Positions 23,819 to 33,359 of a stretch of 64,000 nucleotides of DNA are shown in pieces. The translations under genes were made by a program, and so were the position numbers. The stretch is from DASPKT01 sp035626475. GTDB taxonomy: Bacteria > Pseudomonadota > Alphaproteobacteria > Azospirillales > Azospirillaceae. The stretch's first letter is position 1, and each line of letters opens with the position of its first letter. Where the stretch lies: positions 1 through 64,000 of the forward strand of contig DASPNP010000022.1 of NCBI GenBank assembly GCA_035626475.1. Direction: 5' to 3'. A model generated the notes under the pieces. The model had not been told where the DNA came from. It searched no databases and saw nothing but the letters and a program-made list of their open reading frames with translations.

Positions 23819-24730
23819 ATGACCCAGCTGAGCATCGACCCGTCGCCCCGCGCCCTGGTGGAGGGCGCGCCCGCCGCCTCCGCGATCGGCTGGGGCATGT
23901 GGCGCTACCGGGGCGAGGACGTCGCCGCCGCGCGCACGCTGGTGGAGACGGCGCTGGAGTCCGGCATCACCCTGTTCGACACGGCCGACGTCTACGGCCC
24001 CGACAATGGCGAACCCTTCGGCGCGTCGGAGGCCCTGCTGGGCCGCGTGCTGCACGAGGCGCCGGCCTTGCGCGACCGCTTCCTGCTGGCCAGCAAGGGC
24101 GGCATCATCCCGGGCGTGCCCTACCGCTCGCGCAACGGCGCCCTGGTCGAGGCGTGCGAAGCCTCGCTGAAGCGGCTGGGGGTCGAGACCATCGACCTCT
24201 ACCAGATCCACCGCCCCGACCTGCTGGCCCACCCGGCCGACATCGCGGCGCAGGTCGACCGGCTGCGCGCGGCCGGCAAGATCCGCGCGATCGGCGTCTC
24301 CAACCACACGCCGGCGCAGGTGGCGGCGCTGCAGGCGCACCTGACGGTGCCCGTGGCCTCCATCCAGCCGGAATTCTCGGCCTTGTCGGCCGGCGCGCTG
24401 TTCGACGGCGTTCTGGACCAGGCGCTGCAGACGGGGGCCGCCGTGCTGGCCTGGTCGCCGCTGGCCGGCGGCCGCCTGACCGGCGCCGCGGCCGACCCGC
24501 GCGCGGTCGCGGTCGCCAAGGCGCTGGACGTGATCGCCGGTCATAACGGCGTGTCGCGCGCCGCCGCCGCCTATGCCTGGATCATGGCGCACCCGTCGCG
24601 CCCGATCCCGCTGGTGGGCTCTCAGACGCCAGCCCGCGTGCGCGAGGCGCAGGACGCGCTGAAGGTGCGGATGAGCGACGCGGAGTGGTACGCTGTGCTG
24701 GCCGCCTCGCTGGGCGCGCCGCTGCCCTGA
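23819..24730 (+). CDS. Aldo/keto reductase
   Basis: A NADPH-dependent oxidoreductase of 303 residues with a TIM-barrel. The family pattern FDTADVYG supplies the catalytic Asp and Tyr, SKGGIIPGV the catalytic Lys and DLYQIHRPD the catalytic His; the cofactor end has PLVGSQTPARVREA. The overall form is YdhF-like. It starts a pair with the flavin monooxygenase gene 45 bases downstream, possibly one transcript. Substrate unknown. Confidence 0.88.
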   Translation: MTQLSIDPSPRALVEGAPAASAIGWGMWRYRGEDVAAARTLVETALESGITLFDTADVYGPDNGEPFGASEALLGRVLHEAPALRDRFLLASKGGIIPGVPYRSRNGALVEACEASLKRLGVETIDLYQIHRPDLLAHPADIAAQVDRLRAAGKIRAIGVSNHTPAQVAALQAHLTVPVASIQPEFSALSAGALFDGVLDQALQTGAAVLAWSPLAGGRLTGAAADPRAVAVAKALDVIAGHNGVSRAAAAYAWIMAHPSRPIPLVGSQTPARVREAQDALKVRMSDAEWYAVLAASLGAPLP

Positions 24731-24775
24731 GCCCGATCCGAACCGCCTGAGCCGACATCCGAGGAAGACCGCACC

Positions 24776-25852
24776 ATGACCGCCGTCACTCCCGCCCCCG
24801 CCGAGGTGAGCTGGTTCTCCGCCCTCTGCGACGATGATTTCGAGTTCCTGGGCCAGCCCGACCCGCTGCTGCGGTCGAGCTTCGAGCATTGCCGCAACAT
24901 CGCCCTGACGGCGGAGCGGCTGGGCTTCGACAACATCCTGCTGCCCTCGGGCTACCAGCTCGGCATCGACGGCGTCGCCTTCGCCGCCGGCATGGCGCCG
25001 CTGCTGCGCCGGATGCGCATGCTGCTGGCCGTGCGCTGCGGCGAGATGTGGCCGCCGCAGCTGGCGCGCCAGATCGCCACGCTGGACCAGATGCTGCAGG
25101 GCCGCCTGACCATCAACATCATCTCCAGCGACATGCCGGGCGAGACCATCGAGGCCGGCCCGCGCTACACCCGCACGCTGGAGGCGATGAAGATCGTCCG
25201 CGCGCTGCTGGACGGCCAGGGCGTCGACCACCAGGGCGAGTTCTACAAGGTGAAGGTGGAGCCGCCGCGCATCCGCACCGTCTCCGGCCGCTGCCCGCCC
25301 TTCTATTTCGGCGGCCTGAGCCACGAGGCGCGCGACACGGCGGCGGCCGGCGCCGACGTCTACCTGATGTGGCCCGACACGATGGACAAGGTGAAGGCCG
25401 TCGTCGACGACGTGAAGGGCCGCGCGGCGAAGCTGGGCCGCGACCTGAAGTGCGGCTACCGCGTCCATGTCGTGGTGCGCGAGACCGAGGAGGAGGCGCG
25501 CATCGCCGCCGACCGGCTGCTCTCCAAGCTGGACGCCGAGACCGGCACCGCCATCCGCCAGAAGTCGCTGGACGCCACCTCCTACGGCGTGCGCCGGCAG
25601 GCGGAGCTGCGCGAGGCGGCCAGCAACGACGGCTATGTCGAGGACAATCTCTGGACCGGCGTCGGCCGGGCGCGCTCGGGCTGCGGCGCGGCCATCGTCG
25701 GCGATCCGGACCAGGTGCTGAAGAAGCTGCAGGCCTACCAGGAAGTCGGCATGGAGGCCTTCATCCTCTCCGGCTATCCGCACGCCACGGAGTGCGACCT
25801 GTTCGGCCGCTACGTGCTGCCGAAGCTGAACCACGGGCCGCTGGCCTTCTGA
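24776..25852 (+). CDS. LLM-class flavin-dependent monooxygenase (SsuD-like)
   Basis: A luciferase-like FMNH2-dependent oxygenase of 358 residues. It resembles alkanesulfonate monooxygenase: GFDNILLPSGYQLG near the N-terminus, LLAVRCGEMWPPQLARQIATLDQ, NIISSDMPGE, PPFYFGGLS and the C-terminal FILSGYPHATECDLFGRYVLP. Likely to use a reduced flavin partner made elsewhere. No ssuABCE genes are adjacent, so the substrate need not be a sulfonate. Follows an aldo/keto reductase gene in the same direction. Confidence 0.85.
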   Translation: MTAVTPAPAEVSWFSALCDDDFEFLGQPDPLLRSSFEHCRNIALTAERLGFDNILLPSGYQLGIDGVAFAAGMAPLLRRMRMLLAVRCGEMWPPQLARQIATLDQMLQGRLTINIISSDMPGETIEAGPRYTRTLEAMKIVRALLDGQGVDHQGEFYKVKVEPPRIRTVSGRCPPFYFGGLSHEARDTAAAGADVYLMWPDTMDKVKAVVDDVKGRAAKLGRDLKCGYRVHVVVRETEEEARIAADRLLSKLDAETGTAIRQKSLDATSYGVRRQAELREAASNDGYVEDNLWTGVGRARSGCGAAIVGDPDQVLKKLQAYQEVGMEAFILSGYPHATECDLFGRYVLPKLNHGPLAF

Positions 25853-25877
25853 GGCCCCGGACGATGGCGCCGGCGGG

Positions 25878-26702
25878 TCAGCTCGCCGGCGCCGCGTTCG
25901 GGAAGAACAGCTGCTGCCCGTCGATGCGGAATTCGGCGATGGCGGCCTGCCCCTCCTTCGACACCAGCCAGTCGGCGAAGGCCTTGGCCGGCGCCGCCTT
26001 CACATGCGGATGCTTCGCCGGGTTCACCGGGATGACGCCGTACTGGTTGAACAGCCTGGCGTCGCCCTCCACGGCCGGCGCTAGGCTCTGCTTGTTCTTG
26101 AAGCTGGCCCAGCTGGCGCGGTCGGTCAGCGTGTAGGCGTCCATGCCGGCGGCCGTGTTCAGCGTCTGGCCCATGCCGGACCCGGCCTCGCGGTACCAGC
26201 CGCCGGACGGGGTCACGCCGGCCTGGCTCCACAGCCGCCTCTCCGCCCGGTGGGTGCCGCTGTCGTCGCCGCGCGAGACGAAGGGCGCCTGGGCCGCCGC
26301 GATCGCCTTCAGCGCCGCCGCCGCGTCGCGCCCTCCCGCCACCCCGGCCGGATCGGCCCTGGGCCCGACGATCAGGAAGTCGTTGTACATGACGTCGCGC
26401 CGCTGGGTCCCGAAGCCCTCGGCGACGAACTTCTCCTCCGCCGGCTTGTCGTGGACCAGCACCAGATCGGCGTCGCCGCGCTTGGCCGTCTCCATCGCCT
26501 GGCCGGTGCCCTGCGCCACCACCCGCACCTCGATCCCGGTCTTCGCGGTGAATTTCGGCAGCAGGTGCCGGAACAGCCCCGACGCCTCGGTCGAGGTGGT
26601 CGAAGCGACCGTGATGAAGGGCTTCTCCTGCGCCGATACAGGCAGGGACATCAGGCCGGCGGCGAGCAGGGCCGCCAAGGCGCGGCGGGTCGGGCGGATC
26701 AT
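25878..26702 (-). CDS. tupA: Tungstate-binding periplasmic protein, TupA-like, without transporter genes
   Basis: A 274-residue exported protein: signal peptide (LAALLAAGLMSLPVSA), then the ligand motif VASTTSTEASGL, FTAKTGIEVRVVAQGTGQAM, the conserved DADLVLVHDKPAEEKFV and SRGDDSGTHRAE, the hallmark set of TupA/WtpA-type oxyanion binders. It should deliver tungstate or molybdate to an ABC importer, but no tupB or tupC is next to it. It lies convergent with the monooxygenase gene. ATG 26702 begins the signal peptide. Confidence 0.87.
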   Translation of the reverse strand: MIRPTRRALAALLAAGLMSLPVSAQEKPFITVASTTSTEASGLFRHLLPKFTAKTGIEVRVVAQGTGQAMETAKRGDADLVLVHDKPAEEKFVAEGFGTQRRDVMYNDFLIVGPRADPAGVAGGRDAAAALKAIAAAQAPFVSRGDDSGTHRAERRLWSQAGVTPSGGWYREAGSGMGQTLNTAAGMDAYTLTDRASWASFKNKQSLAPAVEGDARLFNQYGVIPVNPAKHPHVKAAPAKAFADWLVSKEGQAAIAEFRIDGQQLFFPNAAPAS

Positions 26703-26871
26703 GGCGTTTCCCCGGTGATTGTCCCGGGAGGGTGGGGCGGAAGCCGCCCGATGCACAACCACCCCACTCTGGCTAATCCGACCGCTCCCGCCGGAACCTA
26801 CGACTTTCGGCTAGTACACGCCCCCGCCCACCGCCCTATTTCAGCTTCTCCCGATAAGGAGCGAGGACGCC

Positions 26872-27186
26872 ATGGGCGAGGTCATCAGGTTGGACAGCCG
26901 GCGTCCGGCACCCGTGGCGCCGGTTCCGCAGGTGGAACTGACGATGCTGGCGCAGCTGCGCGGCAGCCTGACGGAGCTGGAGCGGAGCCTGGGCGTCGCC
27001 CGCGACCGGCTGGCCGCGATCCAGGCGCCGATCGACGAGGCCGTCGCCGACTGCCGGCAGGCGCTGGAGTTCTGCGCCGCCTGCCAGGAGGCCTGGGATC
27101 TCGACGACCTCGAGGCGATGGAGCGCCGCCGCGACGCGCTGCGCGCCCGGCTCGACACCGCCGCCTTCGCCGGGGCTACGGCCTAG
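26872..27186 (+). CDS. Hypothetical small helical protein
   Basis: A 104-residue protein with a leader MGEVIRLDSRRP, a Pro-rich linker, and a predicted coiled coil of two helices (residues about 25-100) including the CRQALEFCAACQEAWDLDD segment with three cysteines. No family recognised. It has a good ribosome-binding site (AAGGAG) and sits upstream of the DUF808 gene, which begins 62 bases later. Confidence 0.6.
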   Translation: MGEVIRLDSRRPAPVAPVPQVELTMLAQLRGSLTELERSLGVARDRLAAIQAPIDEAVADCRQALEFCAACQEAWDLDDLEAMERRRDALRARLDTAAFAGATA

Positions 27187-27248
27187 CCGGCAACGTTCCG
27201 ACGCTCTACGCTGTTGCCACATCCGATAGGCAACGAGGGAGCCGGGGC

Positions 27249-28238
27249 GTGAGCACGGGACTGATCGCACTGCTGGACGACGTGGTGGGCCTCGCCAAGG
27301 TCGCCGCCGCCTCGCTCGACGACGCCGCCAGCCAGGCCGCGCGCGCCGGCGTGAAGGCGGCGGGCGTGGTGGTGGACGATGCCGCCGTGACGCCGCGCTA
27401 CGTCGTCGGCTTCACCTCCGACCGCGAGCTGCCCATCATCGGGCGCATCGCCTGGGGCTCGCTGAAGAACAAGCTGATCCTGCTGCTGCCGGTGGCGCTG
27501 CTGCTGAGCGCCTTCGCCCCCTGGGCGATCACGCCGCTGCTGATGCTGGGCGGGGCCTTCCTCTGCTACGAGGGGGCGGAGAAGGCCTACGAGGCCTTCT
27601 GGCCGCATGCCGAGCACCATGGCACCGGCGGCATCATGCCCGAGCAGGCGCCCGACCCGAAGGCGCTGGAGGAGGAGAAGATCGGCAGCGCCATCAAGAC
27701 CGACCTGATCCTGTCCGCAGAGATCATGGCGATCACCCTGGCGACCGTCGCCGCCGACACCTCCTCGGTCTGGAACCAGGCGCTCATCCTGGGCGTGGTC
27801 GGGCTGGGCATCACCGTCATCGTCTACGGCGCCGTCGCGCTGATCGTGAAGGCCGACGATTTCGGCCTGTGGCTGTCGACCAGCGGCAACGGCCTGGCGC
27901 GCGGCGTCGGGCGCGGGCTGGTGAAGGGCATGCCGGTCTTCCTGAAGCTGCTGAGCATCGTCGGCACCGCCGCCATGCTCTGGGTCGGCGGCGGCATCGT
28001 CGTCCACGGGCTGGAGGAGTACGGGCTGGGCGCCATCGGCCACGGGCTGCACGATGTCGCCGCGGCGGCCGGGCACGCGGTGCCGGCGGTCCACGGCTTC
28101 GTCGAATGGCTGGTGACGGCCGCCGGCTCCGGTGTCGTCGGCCTGATCCTGGGCGCCGCGCTGATCCCGCTGGTGCACAAGGTGATCGTGCCGGCCTGGA
28201 GCGCGCTGCGCGGCCGCAAGCCGGCCACGGCGCACTGA
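27249..28238 (+). CDS. DUF808 family inner-membrane protein (YedI-like)
   Basis: A 329-residue protein that opens with the family signature GLIALLDDVVGLAKVAAASLDD and continues with DDAAVTPRYVVGF, four to six membrane segments, the hinge GAFLCYEGAEKAYE and the acidic EEEKIGSAIKTDLILSAEI segment. Function unknown in the YedI family. GTG 27249 was chosen as it opens the conserved region and follows GAGGGAG. Full length. Confidence 0.85.
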   Translation: MSTGLIALLDDVVGLAKVAAASLDDAASQAARAGVKAAGVVVDDAAVTPRYVVGFTSDRELPIIGRIAWGSLKNKLILLLPVALLLSAFAPWAITPLLMLGGAFLCYEGAEKAYEAFWPHAEHHGTGGIMPEQAPDPKALEEEKIGSAIKTDLILSAEIMAITLATVAADTSSVWNQALILGVVGLGITVIVYGAVALIVKADDFGLWLSTSGNGLARGVGRGLVKGMPVFLKLLSIVGTAAMLWVGGGIVVHGLEEYGLGAIGHGLHDVAAAAGHAVPAVHGFVEWLVTAAGSGVVGLILGAALIPLVHKVIVPAWSALRGRKPATAH

Positions 28239-28245
28239 TCGGCCC

Positions 28246-28821
28246 CTACGACGCCCCGACCACCAGGGCGAAGCCGCCCAGCACGAGCGCGGCCGCCCGC
28301 CTGACCCGGCGGGCGCGCAGCTCCGACCCGTGTCCGGCCAGCGCCGCGCCGGCGCCGATCCAGGCCAGCGCGATGGGGCAGAGCACGGCGGCGAAGGCCG
28401 CGGCGGTCGCGGCGTAGGGCAGGGGGCCGGCGAAGGCGGCGGCCGGGAAGATCGTCGTCGCGAACAGGAAGCCCTTGGGGTTCAGCAGGGTCGCCGCGAA
28501 CAGCCGGGCGGGGCCGACGACCCGCGTCCCGGCCAAGCCGGCGCCGCCCTGGTTCCATAGCTTGGCGGCGCAATGGACGAGGTAGAGGGCGCAGGCCAGG
28601 CGCAGCAGCTGCCCCAGCCAGGGCAGGGCGCCCATGGCCGGCACCAGCAGCGCGCCCCAGGCGGCGATGCCCAGCAGGTAGCCGGCCAGCTCCGCCGGCA
28701 CCAGCGGCAGCGACCGGCGCCAGCCCATGGCCGCGCCGCCGGCCGCCAGCAGCGTGTTGGTCGGGCCGGGGGTCGCCAGGACCAGGGCGCAGGCGGCGGG
28801 GAAGAGGGTCGGGTCGATCAT
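28246..28821 (-). CDS. LysE/RhtB family translocator
   Basis: A 191-residue membrane protein with about six segments. The family pattern LATPGPTNTLL near the N-terminus, LGIAAWGALL, ALYLVHCAAKLW and LLNPKGFLF are those of LysE/RhtB amino-acid exporters. ATG 28821 opens directly before the first segment. It ends six bases after the convergent DUF808 gene and is next to a cation antiporter gene on the same strand. Confidence 0.85.
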   Translation of the reverse strand: MIDPTLFPAACALVLATPGPTNTLLAAGGAAMGWRRSLPLVPAELAGYLLGIAAWGALLVPAMGALPWLGQLLRLACALYLVHCAAKLWNQGGAGLAGTRVVGPARLFAATLLNPKGFLFATTIFPAAAFAGPLPYAATAAAFAAVLCPIALAWIGAGAALAGHGSELRARRVRRAAALVLGGFALVVGAS

Positions 28822-28871
28822 GCCGCCATGGTGGCGGCCGGCCGCGGCGGGCGCCTTGATCCAGGACAAAT

Positions 28872-30185
28872 CTATTCGGCCGGGGAACCGAGCGGCAGCT
28901 CCTGCTGGATCGGTTGGCGCTTGCGGTCCAGCATGCGCATCACCGGCGTCACCGTCGTGCCGTGCAGCACGATGGAGACCAGGATGACGAAGCCGACCGC
29001 GGCCCACAGCGGCGCCGCCTCTATGGTCCAGGTCGCCTGGTTGAAGGCGAAGGCGACGTAGTAGATCGAACCGACGCCGCGGATGCCGAAGAAGCCGATC
29101 ACCGCCGTCTCGGTCCAGGGCCGCCCGACGCCGATGAAGGCGATCCAGCCGCACAGGGGCCGCACCACGAAGATCAGCAGCAGCCCGACGATGGCCGCCT
29201 CCCAGGTTAGCGGCGCCAGCAGCCCCTCCGCCAGCGCGCCGCCGAACATCACCAGCATCACCATCATGAACAGCCGCTCGGTCTGCTCGGCGAAGTCGTG
29301 CAGCCGCTCATGGTGGGCATGGTTGCTCTCGTAGCGGCGGAAGGCGATGGCGGTGATGAAGACGGCCAGGAAGCCGTAGCCGTGCGCCATTTCCGTCAGC
29401 CCGTAGGACAGGAAGGTCATGGCGAGCGCCAGGAACCCGTCGCCGGTGCGCGACAGCTTCGCCCGGTTCGGCAGGTTGAAGGTGACGTAGCCCAGCGCCT
29501 TGCCGACAAGCCAGCCGACGCCGACGCCCGCCACGAGCTTGTACAGGACCTCGTAGCCCAGCCACTCCCACAGGATCGCGGTGAATCCGGTCCAGTCCCC
29601 CTCCGGCGCCTGCTCCAGAGGCGCGGCGACGCCGGTATAGAGCGCGATGGCGATGGCGAGGTGGACGAAGGGGAAGGCCAGACCGTCGTTCAGCCCGGCC
29701 TCGGAGGTCAGCGCGAAGCGCACCTCGTCCTCCTCGCCGGAACCGGGCGGCCCCACCTGCACGTCGGACGCCAGCACCGGGTCGGTCGGCGCCAGCACGG
29801 CGCCCAGCAGGATCGCCGCCCCCAGCGACAGCCCCATCAGGCTCCAGCCCAGCCAGGCGACCGCCAGGATGCAGAGCGGCATCGCGATGCCCAGCAGCCG
29901 CCAGGTCAGGCGCCAGCTGTTGCGCCCCAGCGGGCGGTCCAGCTTCAGCCCGCAGCCCATCAGCGAGACGATGACCAGCATCTCGGCGATGCGCTCGGTC
30001 GCCTGGGGATAGCGCAGCGGGTGCGGCTCGTCGCTGGTGATCCAGAGCGAGAAGACGGCGTAGCCGACCCCGACGCAGAAGATCGGCAGCGACAGTGGCA
30101 ACTCCTTCAGCAGCATGGGCAGCCATGCCACCAGCAGGATCAGCAGGCCGCTGGCGACCAGCAGCAGGATGTATGGATCGAACAC
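28872..30185 (-). CDS. Cation:proton antiporter, CPA1/NhaP type
   Basis: A membrane transporter of about 437 residues with some 12 segments, exchanging Na+ or K+ for protons. Recognisable are LGAVLAPTDPVLASDVQ (the conserved discontinuous helix), the catalytic pair region ALTSEAGLNDGLAFPFV with the ND motif, and FFGIRGVGSIYYVAFAF. GTG 30185 opens the first membrane segment; GTG 30224 would add 13 residues. It precedes the LysE gene by 50 bases on the same strand. Confidence 0.9.
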   Translation of the reverse strand: MFDPYILLLVASGLLILLVAWLPMLLKELPLSLPIFCVGVGYAVFSLWITSDEPHPLRYPQATERIAEMLVIVSLMGCGLKLDRPLGRNSWRLTWRLLGIAMPLCILAVAWLGWSLMGLSLGAAILLGAVLAPTDPVLASDVQVGPPGSGEEDEVRFALTSEAGLNDGLAFPFVHLAIAIALYTGVAAPLEQAPEGDWTGFTAILWEWLGYEVLYKLVAGVGVGWLVGKALGYVTFNLPNRAKLSRTGDGFLALAMTFLSYGLTEMAHGYGFLAVFITAIAFRRYESNHAHHERLHDFAEQTERLFMMVMLVMFGGALAEGLLAPLTWEAAIVGLLLIFVVRPLCGWIAFIGVGRPWTETAVIGFFGIRGVGSIYYVAFAFNQATWTIEAAPLWAAVGFVILVSIVLHGTTVTPVMRMLDRKRQPIQQELPLGSPAE

Positions 30186-30441
30186 GGGACCGGCCTTGGA
30201 CGGGTGGCGCTGCCCCGACAACACGCGGATTAGCCCCGGCGCTCCGGAAGCGGCACCCCCATCCCTCCAACGAGATCAGCTTGGCGCAACAGCACTAGGC
30301 AGATGTGCCGGGCCTAGAACTTTGGCCCGATATGCAGCCGGGAGCCGTTCGCGGCTGTTTTCCAAGGTGCTCAAATGACACCGACCGCAATGACCGCGCG
30401 TCGGGAAAGAACCCGTCGCCCCTTGGGAGAGTTTCGCCGCG

Positions 30442-33288
30442 ATGACCGACTCCGACACCGCCATGACCCCCGCCGACACGACGCCCGAGCCGATGCGGGT
30501 GCTGGGCAAGAGCGTCTACCGGGGTCCGCACATCTTCGGCCGCACGCCGATGATCCGCATCCAGCTGCTGCTGGGCAGCCTGGACGGCAAGCGCGTGGGC
30601 GATTTCGGCGACCTCGGGGAAAGGCTGGCCGAGGCCCTGCCCGACCTGGGCGGCCCGGTGTCGCCCGATATCGAGTTTCCGGAGCTGATCCGGCTGCTGG
30701 CGCTGCATCTGCAGGCGCGTCTCGGCACGCCGGTGGCGCAGGGGCTGAGCCGCCCGGTGGTGGGCGATCCCGGCGCCTACGACATCGTGTTCGAGTACAG
30801 GGACGAGCCGGTCGGCCTGCTGGCCGGCCGCGTGGCGCTGGAGCTGGTGGACAGCCTGTTGCCGGATGAGGTCCGCGGCATCGCGCGGCTGGACCGCGTC
30901 GGCCCGAGCGTGGACCAGCTGCAGCGGCGCAGCGAGCAGCGCGGCTTCGACCTCGAGGAGGCGCTGGAGGAACTGACCTACCAGCATGGCCGCCAGGGGC
31001 TGGGCCCGACCACGGGCTCGCTGGTGGCCGAAGCCGAGCGGCGGGGCATTCCCTGGACCCGCCTGGACGCGGAGAGCCTGGTGCAGCTGGGCTGGGGCAG
31101 CCGTCAGAAATGGGTCCGCGCCAGCATGACCGGCAACACCTCGCTGCTGGCGAGCGACGCCGCCAGCGACAAGGACCTGACCAAGCTGCTGCTGGACGAA
31201 TCAGGCGTGCCGGTGCCGCGCGGCGAGGTGGTGCACGGGCCGGAGAGCGCGGTGGACGCGGCCGAGCGGCTGGGCTACCCGGTCGTGACCAAGCCGCTGG
31301 ACGGCAACCATGGCCGCGGCGTCAGCCTCGACCTGCAGACGCCCGACGAGGTGCGGCTGGGCTTCAAGGAGGCGGAGGCGCACGGCCGCTGCGTCATCGT
31401 CGAGCAGTTCTACAAGGGCAACGACCACCGCATCCTGGTGGTCGGCGGCAAGGTGGTGGCGGCGGCCGAGCGCGTGCCGGCGCACGTGGTCGGCGACGGC
31501 GAGCACACCATCGCCCAGCTGGTCGAGGAGGTGAACAAGGACCCGCGCCGGGGCGAGGGGCACGAGAAGGTGATGACCCGCATCACCATCGACGAGCATG
31601 TCCGCACCCTGCTGCACCGCCGGGGCATGACGCCCGACAGCGTGCCGGAGGCCGGCGAGCGGGTGTACCTGCGCGACACGGCGAACCTGTCGACGGGCGG
31701 CACCTCCATCGACCGCACCGACACGATGCACCCGGACAACCGGCTGATCGCCGAGCGCGCCGCCATGGCCATCGGGCTGGACGTCGCCGGCATCGACATG
31801 ATCACGCCCGACATCAGCAAGTCGATCCGCGAGACCGGCGGCGGCATCGTCGAGGTCAACGCCGCGCCCGGCTTCCGCATGCATCTGGAGCCGTCGGAAG
31901 GCACGCCGCGCAACGTCGCCGGGCCGGTGCTGGACACGCTGTTCCCCGACGGCGACGCCGGGCGCATCCCGCTCTTCGCCATCACCGGCACCAACGGCAA
32001 GTCCACCACCAGCCGCATGCTGACCACCATCCTGCGCCGCACCGGCCTGCGGGTCGGCACCACCAGCACCACCGGCGTCTATGTCGACGAGCAGCTGATC
32101 GCCAAATGGGACGCCAGCGGCCCGAAGAGCGCCCGCATGCTGCTGCGCGACCGCACGGTGGAGGCCGCCGTGCTGGAGACCGCCCGCGGCGGCATCCTGC
32201 GCGAGGGTCTGGGCTATGACGCCGCCGATGTCGGCATCTTCCTGAACGTCGACGCCGACCATCTCGGCAGCGACGGCGTCAACACGATCGAGGATTTGGC
32301 GCGGGTCAAGGCGGTGGTGGTGGAGGCGGTGCGCGACACCGGCCACTCCGTGCTGAACGCCGACGACCCGCGGGTCGTCGGCATCGCCGACCGGGCGGGC
32401 GGCACCATCGTCTGGATCTCGCTGAAGGGTTCTGAAGCGGTCCGCAAGCATCTCGACGCCGGCGGCATGGCGGCCGTGCGCGAGCCCGGGCCGCAGGGCG
32501 GCACGCTGGTGCTGCACCGCGCGGGCGAGCGGATCGAGCTGATGCAGGCGGCGGAGATCCCGGCGACGCTGGGCGGGGCGGCGGAGTTCAATATCCAGAA
32601 CGCCCTGGCCGCCTCGGCCGCCGCCTTCGCCCACGGCATCGACCCGGCCCTGATCCGCGCGGCGCTGGCCGGCTTCGGCACCAGCTACGAGCAGTCGCCG
32701 GGCCGCATGAACGTGCTGGACCGGCACGGCTTCCGCATCATCGTCGATTACTGCCACAACCCGGCGGCGCTGCGGGTGCTGGGCCGCACGCTGGAGGCGA
32801 TGCTGCCGAACCACGGCAAGGCGGGCACCGGCCGGCTGATCGGCATGATCAACATCCCGGGCGACCGCCGGGACGAGGACATGCGCGAGATGGGCTCGAT
32901 CGCCGCCGGCATCTTCGACGAGATCGTCTTCCGCGAGGACAGCGCGCGCCGCGGCCGCCAGCCCGGGGAGATCTGCGCCCTGCTGAAGGAGGGCGCGATG
33001 GATGCGGGCTATCCCGAGGAGCGCATCCGCTGCGAGCTGGAGGAGGACGACGCCGCCCGCACCACGCTCGACCTCGCCCGTCCGGGCGACCTGGTGGTGC
33101 TGACGCCGACCTCGATCGACGACATCTGGAAGATCGCCCAGACCTACGAGCCGGCGCAGCCCTATGAGGAGACCGGCACGGACCAGGCCGGCACGGCGGC
33201 GGACGAGGCCACGGCGACCAGGGCGGAGGCGTCCATGGGCGAGGCGCCCCGGCCCCGCGCGCGGCCGCGCCGAAGCGCCGCCGGCTGA
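30442..33288 (+). CDS. cphA: Cyanophycin synthetase
   Basis: The enzyme polymerises aspartate and arginine into cyanophycin, a nitrogen reserve. At 948 residues it has the full architecture: an N-terminal CphA domain, an ATP-grasp half (about 220-490; VTKPLDGNHGRGVS, ILVVGGKVVAAAERVPA, GIVEVNAAPGFRMHL) for one amide bond, and a Mur-ligase-like half with the P-loop GTNGKSTTS at residue 516 and DYCHNPAAL. The last 50 residues are a variable Thr/Glu/Arg-rich tail. It forms an operon with cyanophycinase 71 bases downstream. ATG 30442 follows GGGAGAG. Confidence 0.95.
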   Translation: MTDSDTAMTPADTTPEPMRVLGKSVYRGPHIFGRTPMIRIQLLLGSLDGKRVGDFGDLGERLAEALPDLGGPVSPDIEFPELIRLLALHLQARLGTPVAQGLSRPVVGDPGAYDIVFEYRDEPVGLLAGRVALELVDSLLPDEVRGIARLDRVGPSVDQLQRRSEQRGFDLEEALEELTYQHGRQGLGPTTGSLVAEAERRGIPWTRLDAESLVQLGWGSRQKWVRASMTGNTSLLASDAASDKDLTKLLLDESGVPVPRGEVVHGPESAVDAAERLGYPVVTKPLDGNHGRGVSLDLQTPDEVRLGFKEAEAHGRCVIVEQFYKGNDHRILVVGGKVVAAAERVPAHVVGDGEHTIAQLVEEVNKDPRRGEGHEKVMTRITIDEHVRTLLHRRGMTPDSVPEAGERVYLRDTANLSTGGTSIDRTDTMHPDNRLIAERAAMAIGLDVAGIDMITPDISKSIRETGGGIVEVNAAPGFRMHLEPSEGTPRNVAGPVLDTLFPDGDAGRIPLFAITGTNGKSTTSRMLTTILRRTGLRVGTTSTTGVYVDEQLIAKWDASGPKSARMLLRDRTVEAAVLETARGGILREGLGYDAADVGIFLNVDADHLGSDGVNTIEDLARVKAVVVEAVRDTGHSVLNADDPRVVGIADRAGGTIVWISLKGSEAVRKHLDAGGMAAVREPGPQGGTLVLHRAGERIELMQAAEIPATLGGAAEFNIQNALAASAAAFAHGIDPALIRAALAGFGTSYEQSPGRMNVLDRHGFRIIVDYCHNPAALRVLGRTLEAMLPNHGKAGTGRLIGMINIPGDRRDEDMREMGSIAAGIFDEIVFREDSARRGRQPGEICALLKEGAMDAGYPEERIRCELEEDDAARTTLDLARPGDLVVLTPTSIDDIWKIAQTYEPAQPYEETGTDQAGTAADEATATRAEASMGEAPRPRARPRRSAAG

Positions 33289-33359
33289 ACCGCACGGCGG
33301 ACGGAACAAGGCGGTACTCCGAGCATTGAAGCGTCACCCGACAACAGGATGAGAGCATC

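Noticed and set aside
30295..30441. Sigma-54-like promoter TGGCCCGATATGCA upstream of cphA
   Set aside because: The GG to GC spacing is two bases too short for sigma-54 sites.
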